Positions 33,322 to 41,928 are shown, numbered from the stretch's first letter. The stretch: DNA of 46,836 bases from Anaerolineales bacterium (GCA_014860745.1 JACZJC010000058.1:1-46836), one strand, 5' to 3'. The notes: generated by a model not told the origin, from the sequence alone. Numbers and translations: made by a program.

Positions 33322-34911
33322 TTAGCGCGAGATCAGATTATGATCGTTCGCGCTGTCCAGGGCTTCGATCACACGGGAGCCCCGCGAAAGGAATCCGTTG
33401 TATTCGTTTCCATCGCCGCTGGAAATCCAACCGTTCAAGTTGAAAGGGATCAAGCCGTCTGCTGCAATCCATTCGCCGTTAAACCTGCGGGCAATGTGGA
33501 CGTGAGTGGCGTTCGAAACTCCGCCTTCGCAAGATGGATGGCCAACGGATTCGCCTGCGAAGAGATATTCTCCCGCCGTGACTCTTTCTTCGGCAGCAAT
33601 ATGCATATACAGAATCACCCATCCCGTTTGTTCGTACCCATCGTTATCCAAATCCTGAATCACAGCGCCATCTGAGGCACGCGTGATCACACCGTCCGCC
33701 ATGGCAGTAACCCATAACGGGCTTGTTGAGCAAGTCCCATTTTCGCCGGGCGGAGCAAAATCGAGCGCGGCCCACGCCGAACCCGAATCCCAGCCGCCAT
33801 GCGGACCGCCGGTGAAATACCATGCTTCGGACGGGCCAAAGGGCAGGTTCATTGCCGGTTGGGAAAGCGTGGCGGGAACCAACGGCTCAATGGATAAAAG
33901 AAATGGATTTCCAAAAAATACAAAATAAGTCACCATGACGCCGGTTTCGTTTACATCCTTTTCCCAGGTAGGGCGGTCGTCGAATTTGGAAAAAAAATAT
34001 TGGATGGCGGCCGTTCCCGCATTAATGGTCGGGTCGATGGGGATGACCGTTCCATCATTCAGCACCCAGGTGGAAAGTGCGTTTGCTTTCCAAAGATAAT
34101 AGCCGCGGTTCAGGGTATCTGCCGTCCATGCGAGTTGGCGGTACAGCCCGTAGCGGTTGTCATCAGCCAAACCCATCGGAAAGGATATGTTGATGGGAGC
34201 AGGGTTGGTCACCCATCCGCTTTGGTATTCCAGCAGCGCCAAAAGGAGGCGCGGATTGACAGAATAATTTTGCGAAACCAGTTGAACGATTTCCGCTCCT
34301 GTTAAAAATCCGCTGTTGACTTCCTCCGCATATTCGGCGAGATATCCGTTTTGGCTTTGGATGAATGTTTCAATATCGAAGAACGCGCTTGCCGGCCCGT
34401 AGACCAGCTCTGAGTCGGGAATCATTTTGAGAGCCGAGCCCGCATCACCGGGATTTGGCGCGGGGATATTCAAAACCATGCCGACATCCAACAAGTTTGG
34501 GTCGCTGATGTTATTGGCGAGCATTAAATCCTGGACGCTGATGCCGTAGCGCTGGGCAATATCTCCAAGCGTGTCTCCGGCTTGGACCATGTATTGGTCG
34601 GCGTTCTGACGCGGTGTAGGCAGGATGCGAGCGGTGTCCGGCGTGGGAGAGCCGAGAATCTGATTAGCGATTCCCGCCATCAAAGGCGAAATGGTGAGAG
34701 GCACTCTTGAGGGAGTCGGTTGGCGGGTGGCGGTGGGAGCTTGCGGAGAATTTGTTACCGCCGAAGTTGGCAGCCCGGTAGACGACTGATCTTGAATGGG
34801 TAAAAAAGGATCGTAGGTGGGGAAGACCACTTGTGTGGCATCCCCAGGCCCACAAGAGGAGAGCAATGCTGTAAATAGCAAAACTATTGGAAGGATATTT
34901 TTCAATGGCAT
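33322..34911 (-). CDS. LysM-M23 peptidase lipoprotein (paralog 3)
   Basis: A 529-residue lipoprotein with lipobox LSSC, a Thr/Pro-rich linker, LysM (YMVQAGDTLGDIAQRYGIS), the same middle domain (SQNYSVNPRLLLALLEYQSG), and C-terminal M23-like region ending GGVSNATHVHIARRFNGEW. It is the first gene of the tandem set on the minus strand. A cell-wall hydrolase or remodelling role follows from the family; whether all three are catalytically active is not clear. Confidence 0.87.
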   Translation of the reverse strand: MPLKNILPIVLLFTALLSSCGPGDATQVVFPTYDPFLPIQDQSSTGLPTSAVTNSPQAPTATRQPTPSRVPLTISPLMAGIANQILGSPTPDTARILPTPRQNADQYMVQAGDTLGDIAQRYGISVQDLMLANNISDPNLLDVGMVLNIPAPNPGDAGSALKMIPDSELVYGPASAFFDIETFIQSQNGYLAEYAEEVNSGFLTGAEIVQLVSQNYSVNPRLLLALLEYQSGWVTNPAPINISFPMGLADDNRYGLYRQLAWTADTLNRGYYLWKANALSTWVLNDGTVIPIDPTINAGTAAIQYFFSKFDDRPTWEKDVNETGVMVTYFVFFGNPFLLSIEPLVPATLSQPAMNLPFGPSEAWYFTGGPHGGWDSGSAWAALDFAPPGENGTCSTSPLWVTAMADGVITRASDGAVIQDLDNDGYEQTGWVILYMHIAAEERVTAGEYLFAGESVGHPSCEGGVSNATHVHIARRFNGEWIAADGLIPFNLNGWISSGDGNEYNGFLSRGSRVIEALDSANDHNLISR

Positions 34912-34966
34912 GCGGGCGATTTTACCAGCAGAAATGGATTCATTTTGATTTGTGATAGGGATGCAA

Positions 34967-35001
34967 TAAAAAGGACACGCGCCGAAAAGGCGGTGTCCTT
35001 T
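34967..35001 (-). terminator. Terminator after the CBS gene
   Basis: On the minus strand a stem of AAAGGACAC (complement of 34993-35001) with 34970-34978, extended by a GC inner part with one bulge, loop about 5 nt, then a T-rich run. Confidence 0.8.
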
Positions 35002-35020
35002 CCCGGGCTGTGAATCTATG

Positions 35021-35467
35021 CTAGGACTGGAATCCCGAACCCATGATGTAATTTTCCAACCCGCGGATTTCGCTCTCCCGGTTTTCGATGGCAGCCAGCA
35101 TCACATCGCGCATCGAAACGAGGCCGACAAGCTGGTCATTTTCAACAACCGGCAGATGGCGGATGCGATATTGTTTCATCAGTGCCATGCATTGATCCAC
35201 GGTTGTATCGTTGGTCACGGTGATCATTTGCGGGATCATCACATCCTTGATCTTTGTGTTTTTTGCGCTGCGGCCTTCCAGTTCGCCTTTATAGAGATAA
35301 TCCCGTTCGGTGTAGATGCCGATGATCTTGTCGTTCTCGGTCACCAGGATCGCTCCGATTTGCGCTTCCGCCATTACCTTGAGCGCATCCAGCACGGTTT
35401 GAGTCGCTTCCACCGAAAAATTCGTGGCAGATTCTTTCACTTCAAGAAGTTTTCGAACAGTAGTCAT
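35021..35467 (-). CDS. CBS-domain-pair protein
   Basis: A 148-residue protein consisting only of two CBS domains (about 8-65 and 77-135), e.g. ILVTENDKIIGIYTERDYLY and LPVVENDQLVGLVSMRDVM. CBS pairs bind adenine nucleotides and act as energy sensors, often for a partner. AAAGGAG precedes the ATG. It lies downstream of the formate dehydrogenase operon, about 120 bp beyond its stop. Confidence 0.9.
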   Translation of the reverse strand: MTTVRKLLEVKESATNFSVEATQTVLDALKVMAEAQIGAILVTENDKIIGIYTERDYLYKGELEGRSAKNTKIKDVMIPQMITVTNDTTVDQCMALMKQYRIRHLPVVENDQLVGLVSMRDVMLAAIENRESEIRGLENYIMGSGFQS

Positions 35468-35590
35468 AAGTCATCTCCTTTGGTATGTTTTATCATATTG
35501 AAAACAAAAGCACACGAGGGAATTTCCTTTCTCCCACGACTTTTATCTTTGATTGGATGCGGAGGCACTCGCGCACCTCCGCATTTTAAT

Positions 35591-38473
35591 TTACACCAAC
35601 TCCACCCTGACAGCCGTCACCTTGTACGATGGGATCTTTGACACAGGGTCGAGTGAGGCGTGCGTCAGTTCATTCGCTGAAGCCTCAGGGAAGTGGAAGT
35701 TCGCATAAACCATGCCGGGCGGCACACGGTCTGTCACCCAGGCCTGGGCTTCGATGCTTCCCCGCCGCGAGGTGATACGCAGGATGTTCCTGCCGTTCAC
35801 TCCAAGCTTTTCAGCATCGTCGGGGTTCAATTCCACAAGCGCCTCGCCGTACACCTGCATGATACCCTCCGCGCGGCGCGTCATCTGCCCGCCATGCCAG
35901 TGATACAACACGCGTCCCGTGCTCATTACCATCGGGTACTCATCATCGGGTCGTTCGGCAGGCGGCACATGGTCAATCGGCATGAATTTGCCCTTGCCGC
36001 GCGTAAATTGCTTGGTATGCAAGATTGGCGTACCGGGGTGGTCGGCTGTTGGGCAGGGCCATTGCAATCGCTCGCCTGCTTCCAACCGTGCGTGGGTGAT
36101 ACCGCCATAGGATGGTGTCAAAGCGTTTATCTCGGACATGATCTCGGAGGTGTTGGAATACTCCCAGCCCGCATGCGGCGCATCTTTCCGGACCCGGTCA
36201 CTGATTCGGGCCAACAACTTTTTCGCCAACTGCGAGAGGATCCACCAATCGGGTTTCGAGTCGCCGAGCGGCTCAATGGCTTGACGTACTATCTGCACGC
36301 GGCGTTCGGTGTTGGTAAATGTGCCCGTCTTCTCTGCAAAGGATGAACCGGGCAGCAAAACATCTGCGTATGCGGCAGTTTCCGACGGGAAGATTTCCTG
36401 CAAAACGAGAAAATCCACCGACGACAGGCACTTACGGATGTGGTTCGTGTCAGGGTCAGACATCACCGGGTCTTCACCAATAATATATAACGATTTGATC
36501 TTGCCATCAAGAATGCCGGGTATCATTTCGGTAACCGTCAAACCGACCTTGTCGGAAAGGATGAAGGATGAAGGAGAAAGGCTGAATTCTTCATCTTTCA
36601 TCCTTCCTAATTCATCCTTTGTTCTCAGACCCCATGCCTTTGCAAATTTCTCGCGGGCTTCTTCGCTTGTCACAGGCTGATATGCCGTGTACACATTTGG
36701 CAGGCCGCCCATATCACAAGCACCTTGCACGTTGTTCTGTCCACGCAGTGGGTTGACTCCGCCACCGGGTTTGCCCATGTTGCCCAACAGCATTTGCAGG
36801 TTGGCGAGATCCATCACGTTGCGAACCCCGACAATATGCTGGGTGATGCCCATCGCCCACAGAACAGCCGTCGGCTTGGAAGAGGCGATGATCTCTGCCG
36901 CTTCGTAAAGCTGTTCCACGGGGATGTTCGTGGTCTCCGATACTTTATCTGGCGGATATTGCATCACGGTGGCTTTGAACTCATCAAAGTTTTCTGTGCG
37001 TTCGTCAATGAAGGATTGATCCTGCCATCCTTTTTCGAGGATTATGTACATCAGGCCGTTGAGCAGGGAGATATCCGTGCCGGGGCGGTGACGGAGATGC
37101 AGGGTTGCGATTTCAGTAATATCTATTTTGCGCGGGTCTGCCACCACCAGCTTCGCACTGCGATACCTTACTGCGCGCCTCAGCATTGTCCCAAAGACCG
37201 GATGCTGCTCGGTGGTATTCGAACCGATGATGAAAAACGCTTTTGCTTCGTTTGCCACATCGTCCATTGAATTGGACATTGCTCCAGAACCGAAGGAGGC
37301 GGCCAGACCGGCCACCGTGCTGGAGTGTCAGAGACGGGCGCAGTGGTCGATGTTGTTCGTTCCTATGACCTGCCGCGCCAGTTTGTTCATCAAATAATTT
37401 TCTTCATTCAGGCATTTTGCCGAAGTCAGGAAACCCATCGTGTCCGCGCCGAAATTGGTTCGGGTGTCTGTTAATTTATCCGCGATGATGTCGAGGGCTT
37501 TGTCCCATTCGGTTTCGACCCAATCCCAAGGAGAACCGAAATTCGATAATTCGACCTTCGACTTTTGACTGTCGACTATCGAATTTCGAATATCGCTTTT
37601 CTTTTTTCCTTCCAACAAATATCGTCTCACCTTTGGCTTTGTGAGCCTGTCGGGATGATGAATGAAATCGTAACCGTAGCGTCCTTTCACGCACAAAGCC
37701 ATCCCATTCACCGGTGCGTCCGGGTTGGATGATACGCCGATGACTTTGTTATTTTTCACCAGCAAGTCAAACTGACAACCCACACCGCAGTACGAGCATG
37801 TTGTGGTAACTTTTTTAACCTGATGTGCCCGCCCCATGCCGTAATTCATCTTGTTGGATAGTGCGCCTGTCGGACAGTACGCCACACATTGCCCGCAGGA
37901 CTCGCACCTCGCCTCTAACAATGGGACGCCTGCTCCCGCCACGATGACTTCTTCAAACCCGCGCTTTGCCACGCCCCAGACATCGCGGCCCTGAATCTCC
38001 GCACAGGCTAATTCGCAGCGGCGGCACAGGATGCATTTGTTCATGTCCACGCGGATAAAGGGATTGGGATCACTGTCAACCGGGTAGCGCGTACCTTTCG
38101 CGCCCCAGTCTGGTACCTTGGCCTGATATTCATATGCCAGGTCCTGCAATTCACACTCCCCCGACACATCACAGATCAGGCAGTCTACCGGGTGGTTTGC
38201 CAGCATGAGCTCGAGAGTCAGCTTACGATCTTTCATCACCTTTTCGCTGGATGTTTCAATTTCCATTCCCTCCCAAACCGGAGTGACACACGCCGCCTGA
38301 AGGAAGCGCCCGCCCTTTACTTCCACAATACACATACGGCAATTTCCAGTGGGGTTCAAATCCTTGTGATAACAAAGCGTTGGAATGTGAATATCGTGTT
38401 CCTTCGCAACTTGCAAAACAGTTTTGCCTGATTCTGCCTGTATCTCTTTACCGTTGATCTTTAGGTTAATCAT
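35591..38473 (-). CDS. Selenocysteine-containing NAD-type formate dehydrogenase, catalytic subunit
   Basis: A 960-residue molybdenum/tungsten enzyme, formate to CO2. Order: [2Fe-2S] ferredoxin-like N-terminus (Cys35, 45, 48), NuoG-type His/Cys Fe-S region (HPVDCLICD), two [4Fe-4S] clusters (CILCRRCELAC, CESCGQCVAYC), a third near CSYCGVGC, then the molybdopterin domains to the end. Sec382 is encoded by TGA 37328-37330 in HCARL-U-HSSTVAGLA, the formate dehydrogenase active site. Two in-frame repeat inserts lie at residues ~291-313 and ~618-641. It follows the NuoEF-like subunit by 17 bp. Reading it as a broken gene is the alternative, and less likely. Confidence 0.9.
36556..36620 (-). repeat. 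In-frame palindromic element (GGATGAA type) in the formate dehydrogenase gene
   Basis: Terminal 10-bp perfect inverted repeats (36556-36565 with 36611-36620) bound GGATGAA-type units. The element is translated as part of GRMKDEEFSLSPSSFILS, an extra peptide between AWGLR and KVGLTVTEM, where relatives run straight on. Confidence 0.6.
37282..37330 (-). promoter_or_regulatory. Selenocysteine codon and SECIS-like hairpin
   Basis: After TGA (37328-37330) the mRNA folds with an outer stem 37320-37325 to 37282-37287 and an apical stem 37310-37316 to 37298-37304 closed by a GGUCU loop. The GGUC comes 18 nt after the UGA. As I recall, the Escherichia coli fdhF SECIS has the same GGUCU apex at the same spacing. 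Confidence 0.8.
37537..37588 (-). repeat. In-frame palindromic element (TCGAATTTCG type) in the formate dehydrogenase gene
   Basis: A perfect 12-bp inverted repeat, CGAAATTCGATA (37537-37548) with TATCGAATTTCG (37577-37588), encloses GTCGA/TCGAC-rich sequence. It is translated as NSIVDSQKSKVELSNFG in a linker of the catalytic subunit. Confidence 0.6.
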
Positions 38474-38483
38474 TGGTCACCTC

Positions 38484-38502
38484 AAAACGTTTAACGTTGA
38501 AC
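38484..38502 (-). repeat. AACGTT-type repeat at the 3' end of the NuoEF-like gene
   Basis: AAAACGTTTAACGTTGAAC supplies the last codons (NVQR, stop) of the beta subunit and the start of the intergenic gap; it looks like a short dispersed repeat. Confidence 0.35.
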
Positions 38503-40245
38503 ATTATTTTCCGCTTTCGTAAATTCCGCGCCAAAATGAGTCAACGCTGATTTCATGGGGATCGCCACGCTTTGACCCAGCCCGCAGAAGGAAGAATCCT
38601 GCATCAATTCGGCCAGAGTTTTCAATTCGTCCAAATCGCCTTTTTGCCCTTTTCCAGCTGCCAGGTGTTTTAGGGTTTCAAGTGAGCGCCATGTGCCGAC
38701 ACGGCAGGGAGTGCATTTTCCACAGGACTCAATCGCAAAGAAATGCAAAAGTTCGCGCAGCATGGTGACAGGGGAAACACTTTGGTCGCAGATCAGGAAG
38801 GAGCCTGCGCCGAGTGAAATTCCTTTTTGCCCCGACGAAAAATCGATTGGCACATCCAGCAGGGATTCATCCACGATCGTTCCTGCCGCGCCGCCGCACA
38901 ACGCGAATTTGAACGCCGAGTCATCCGCCATCCCACCGCCAAATTCCTCGATGATCTGGCGCAAGGTCAAGCCAAACGGCGCTTCGAACAAGCCTGGATT
39001 TTTTACATGCCCCAGCACCATGTACATTTTTGTGCCGGGTGTTGCATAGGTTGAAAGCGACTTCCACCACTCCGCGCCGTTTTTCAGAATATGCGGAACG
39101 GCGCAGAATGACTCAACATTGTTCACTGTGGTGGGCTGCCCGCGGAATCCATAGGTAGGCGGGTAGGGCGGACGCAGCCTCGGCTCGCCGCGTTTGCCTT
39201 CCAGCGACTCGATCAATGCCGTCTCTTCGCCGCAGATGTACGCCCCCGCGCCGCGATGGACATGGATATTGAAAGAAAAATCTGTTCCAGAAATATTTTC
39301 ACCCAAAAGGTGTTTTGCTTTCGCCTGCTCGATGGCTTTTTCCAGCCGCCGCGCTTGATATTCATATTCCCCGCGGATGTAGATCCACGCTTCGGACGCG
39401 CCGCAAGCGTATCCTGCAATCGTCATGCCTTCAATCAGCTGATGCGGATTCGTATCGATCAACACGCGGTCCTTGAAAATGAGCGGCTCGGATTCGTCCG
39501 CATTGCAGATAATGTAACGGGGAGTCCGTTTTTCGCTGGCAACGAAGCGCCATTTTCTGCCGACGGGAAATCCCGCGCCGCCGCGTCCCTGCAAGCCGGA
39601 AGATTCCACTTCGGAGAGAACAGTTCCGGGGTCGGTTTGAAGCGCTTTTTTTAATCCGTCGTACACGCCGTTCGCGAGTGCGTCCTCAATCGAGTCGGGA
39701 TCGATCTTTCCAATCAGCGATGTCATCACGCGGACTTCACCTTTGCGGACTTCGCTGAAATCCGTCTGCACGCCGCGCCAGCCTTCGCAAACTTTGTTCG
39801 CTTCGTTCGCTTCCACAGGACCCGCCTGTTCATCCTCCACCAGAACTGCGGGAGCGCGGTCGCACAATCCCAAACATGAAGTTCGTTCTACACTGAACTC
39901 ACCGCCAATTTTATTTTGCCATTCACTGACCAACTGGTCACTGTTCACTGGTGACTGTCCATTGGCTCTCTTCAACCAGCACACGGGACCATCGCACACG
40001 CGCAGGACTTTTTTACGCTCCTCGAGCGAGAGCATGGAATAAAACGTTGCCATGCCATACAATTGATGGGGAGGGAGTTTGAGCGCGCGGGCGGCGTCAG
40101 TGATGGAGGTGGGTGTCAGCACCGAGTGATGCGTTTGGATCTCCTTCAACAACTCCAGTGCGGCTTCCGGTTCGTTGCCGTGTTCCCGTGCAAGCTCTTC
40201 GATCTCAGGTGAAATGGGACGGTATATGATTTTTTTATTGGTCAT
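38491..40245 (-). CDS. Formate dehydrogenase NADH-binding subunit (NuoE-NuoF fusion)
   Basis: A 584-residue fusion. Residues 1-~150 are NuoE-like with [2Fe-2S] ligands CDGPVC and CLGLC. The rest is NuoF-like: GRGGAGFPVGRKW (NADH), ICNADESEP (FMN), HRGAGAYICGEETALIESLEG, and C-terminal ESCGKCTPCRVGT for a [4Fe-4S] cluster. It passes electrons from the catalytic subunit to NAD+. I start at ATG 40245 with GGAG upstream; TTG 40263 is an alternative. A repeat-derived insert (ANGQSPVNSDQLVSEWQ) interrupts the NuoE-like part between its two Cys pairs. Confidence 0.9.
   Translation of the reverse strand: MTNKKIIYRPISPEIEELAREHGNEPEAALELLKEIQTHHSVLTPTSITDAARALKLPPHQLYGMATFYSMLSLEERKKVLRVCDGPVCWLKRANGQSPVNSDQLVSEWQNKIGGEFSVERTSCLGLCDRAPAVLVEDEQAGPVEANEANKVCEGWRGVQTDFSEVRKGEVRVMTSLIGKIDPDSIEDALANGVYDGLKKALQTDPGTVLSEVESSGLQGRGGAGFPVGRKWRFVASEKRTPRYIICNADESEPLIFKDRVLIDTNPHQLIEGMTIAGYACGASEAWIYIRGEYEYQARRLEKAIEQAKAKHLLGENISGTDFSFNIHVHRGAGAYICGEETALIESLEGKRGEPRLRPPYPPTYGFRGQPTTVNNVESFCAVPHILKNGAEWWKSLSTYATPGTKMYMVLGHVKNPGLFEAPFGLTLRQIIEEFGGGMADDSAFKFALCGGAAGTIVDESLLDVPIDFSSGQKGISLGAGSFLICDQSVSPVTMLRELLHFFAIESCGKCTPCRVGTWRSLETLKHLAAGKGQKGDLDELKTLAELMQDSSFCGLGQSVAIPMKSALTHFGAEFTKAENNVQR
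39919..39965 (-). repeat. In-frame repetitive insert (CAGTGA type) in the NuoEF-like gene
   Basis: Units of CAGTGAACAGTGACCAGT-type sequence are read in frame between CWLKR and NKIGGEF, in the NuoE-like part. Composition and position resemble the two inserts in the neighbouring catalytic-subunit gene. Confidence 0.5.
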
Positions 40246-40335
40246 ACTTTTGCTCCATTGCAATTATTCCTTATTGTGTGAATTTTGGTAAGTTTCATTG
40301 CTCATGCTTTGATGGGATGATTATCCCTGTATTTA

Positions 40336-40351
40336 GTGACAAATTTCACAA
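40336..40351 (-). promoter_or_regulatory. Possible CRP/FNR-family binding site upstream of the fdh operon
   Basis: On the minus strand, TGTGA-AATTTG-TCACT closely matches the CRP consensus TGTGA-N6-TCACA. It lies about 90 bp before the beta-subunit start and after the fdhD terminator, near a possible GATAAT -10 box (40321-40326). Confidence 0.45.
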
Positions 40352-40364
40352 TCAAGTATAACAG

Positions 40365-40401
40365 AAAAAAGTGGTGGCAGCATTCAAAGCTGCCACCACT
40401 A
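40365..40401 (-). terminator. Terminator after fdhD
   Basis: On the minus strand a perfect 12-bp stem (40390-40401 with 40371-40382), 7-nt loop, then TTTTTT. It separates the fdhD transcript from the fdh operon. Confidence 0.93.
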
Positions 40402-40409
40402 ATAAAATT

Positions 40410-41183
40410 TTATAATCCCACTCTTTTTCCATTTGAATACACATTGAAGCGGTGCTTCCTCGCATAACCGATCAACGTTATTCCATATCGCTCCGCCATC
40501 TCGATCGAAAGCGATGATGGGGAGGTGCGTGAGATCAAAATGGGTGCGTTCAACGCGGCGGCTTTTTGCAGCATCTCGGAGCTGATGCGCCCCGTAGTGA
40601 TGAGAATGCGATTTTCAGGCCAGATATTTTTCATCAAACACAAGCCCGCAATTTTATCGAGTGTGTTGTGGCGGCCAATATCATCCGCGGCGACCAACAC
40701 TTTTTCACCATCACTCAAGGCAGAAGTATGCACTCCGCCCGTATCGCGATAAAGTTCCTGTGACTCGAATAACTTGTCGACCAGTTCCATAATCGCCTCA
40801 GGCTGGACCTGGAGCCTGTTCTCTCCAAAATTAACATTCGGCTTCGCGAGCAGGTCAACTGCTGTCACGCCGCCCGTGCAACCCGATGTCCTACGCCAGT
40901 TCATCGGCTGCTCCACATCGTGATCCAGCCACACATCCACATTATCGCCGTGCTCGCAGACTCGCACATCTGCGACTTCATCCATGCTTCGGATGATGCC
41001 TTCATTAAACAGGAATCCCACAGACAAGGCCTCCAAATGGATGGGCGTGCACATGAACGTGATCCACACGCTGCCATTCACGGTCAGCGAAACGGGAGTC
41101 TCGACGATGGTTTCAGCGTCGTGATGTTCCCATTTCTTAAATTCATATCTATCATATTCGATTATTTTTCGCGGAGAGATCAT
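40410..41183 (-). CDS. fdhD: Formate dehydrogenase accessory sulfurtransferase
   Basis: A 257-residue FdhD, which carries sulfur to the molybdenum cofactor of formate dehydrogenase, needed for activity. VGFLFNEGII, DIGRHNTLDK and LITTGRISSEM are family signatures. The usual CxxC of the Escherichia coli protein is here SGCTGG, with one cysteine only (Cys102). I start at ATG 41183 with AGAGG upstream. It is encoded just upstream of its client operon but ends in its own terminator. Confidence 0.93.
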   Translation of the reverse strand: MISPRKIIEYDRYEFKKWEHHDAETIVETPVSLTVNGSVWITFMCTPIHLEALSVGFLFNEGIIRSMDEVADVRVCEHGDNVDVWLDHDVEQPMNWRRTSGCTGGVTAVDLLAKPNVNFGENRLQVQPEAIMELVDKLFESQELYRDTGGVHTSALSDGEKVLVAADDIGRHNTLDKIAGLCLMKNIWPENRILITTGRISSEMLQKAAALNAPILISRTSPSSLSIEMAERYGITLIGYARKHRFNVYSNGKRVGL

Positions 41184-41212
41184 TTCAACCTCTAAGTGAG
41201 AGTATCTGAAAA

Positions 41213-41272
41213 GTAGGGACACAGCGGGTACTTTTGGGATTTTGACGATAGTTTGTCATGCTGTGTCCCTAC
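41213..41272. repeat. 13-bp inverted repeat with 34-bp spacer upstream of fdhD
   Basis: GTAGGGACACAGC (41213-41225) and GCTGTGTCCCTAC (41260-41272) are perfect inverted copies. It lies between the DUF402 stop and the fdhD start, so it may end the former transcript or be a small mobile repeat. Confidence 0.65.
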
Positions 41273-41307
41273 GGCTAATCAAGGTGACGGAGTGTTTCAA
41301 ACCCTTT

Positions 41308-41928
41308 CTAAATCTCTTCCCAATTTGCCGGTAATTTGGGAAGTGTCCAGTTTGGGTCTGGCCGCCAGTTCAGCCAGGAATTATCAAATGGATATTCGCG
41401 CCTTTCAAGTCTATCAAGGATTTCGCTTTTTGCGGTTTCGATTTCATTCACCCATTCTGGCAGGATGACCCCTGTTTCAATGCCCTTTTCGTAATCGTCC
41501 AAATCCTTCCACTCGAAGGAAAAATCGGGATTGACAATAATATCCAGGTCCAAATCCAAAGTGTCAACACTGCAATGGTTTCGCTTGAACGGAAGCTGGA
41601 AGTTTATGTAATAGCACAGGAATTCATTGCGGGCATCGTTCCAGAAAAATATCGGCGAATAGAATTTTTTAGGTTCAAGGATGATTAGAAGACGGTTGGT
41701 ATGCCAGGTAAAATTTTCGAGTTTCCAGTCCTCTGTTTGGTAATCCCAGCGGCGTTTGCCATTCTTCTTGCCTTTTGGATATTGCTCTTCCACCATACAT
41801 TCGGCCCCGGGGAAAATTGCCAATATAGTTTCCTGTGGTGCATCTTTTACAACTATGGTTGACATGGCGTGCCAGATGCGTTCTCTATAAATGCCCCTCC
41901 ATGTAACGATCTCACCGGGTTTCCACAT
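41308..41928 (-). CDS. DUF402 domain protein
   Basis: A 206-residue protein with the DUF402 pattern: WYINFQLPFKR-like strand (CYYINFQLPFKRN), then DTLDLDLDIIVNPD and WKDLDDYEKGIETGVI. Related proteins hydrolyse nucleoside di/triphosphates with a metal bound by such acidic residues; the substrate here is unknown. It is the last gene of an overlapping four-gene operon; its start lies within the end of the YHS-like gene (17-nt overlap). Confidence 0.85.
   Translation of the reverse strand: MWKPGEIVTWRGIYRERIWHAMSTIVVKDAPQETILAIFPGAECMVEEQYPKGKKNGKRRWDYQTEDWKLENFTWHTNRLLIILEPKKFYSPIFFWNDARNEFLCYYINFQLPFKRNHCSVDTLDLDLDIIVNPDFSFEWKDLDDYEKGIETGVILPEWVNEIETAKSEILDRLERREYPFDNSWLNWRPDPNWTLPKLPANWEEI

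Noticed and set aside
35591-38473. Formate dehydrogenase as two genes or a pseudogene broken by a stop
   Set aside because: The stop is TGA at the exact selenocysteine position and a SECIS-like hairpin follows; all other motifs are intact.
41253-41468. A 71-codon plus-strand frame downstream of fdhD
   Set aside because: It lies within the inverted repeat and antisense to the DUF402 gene, with no domain and no ribosome binding site.
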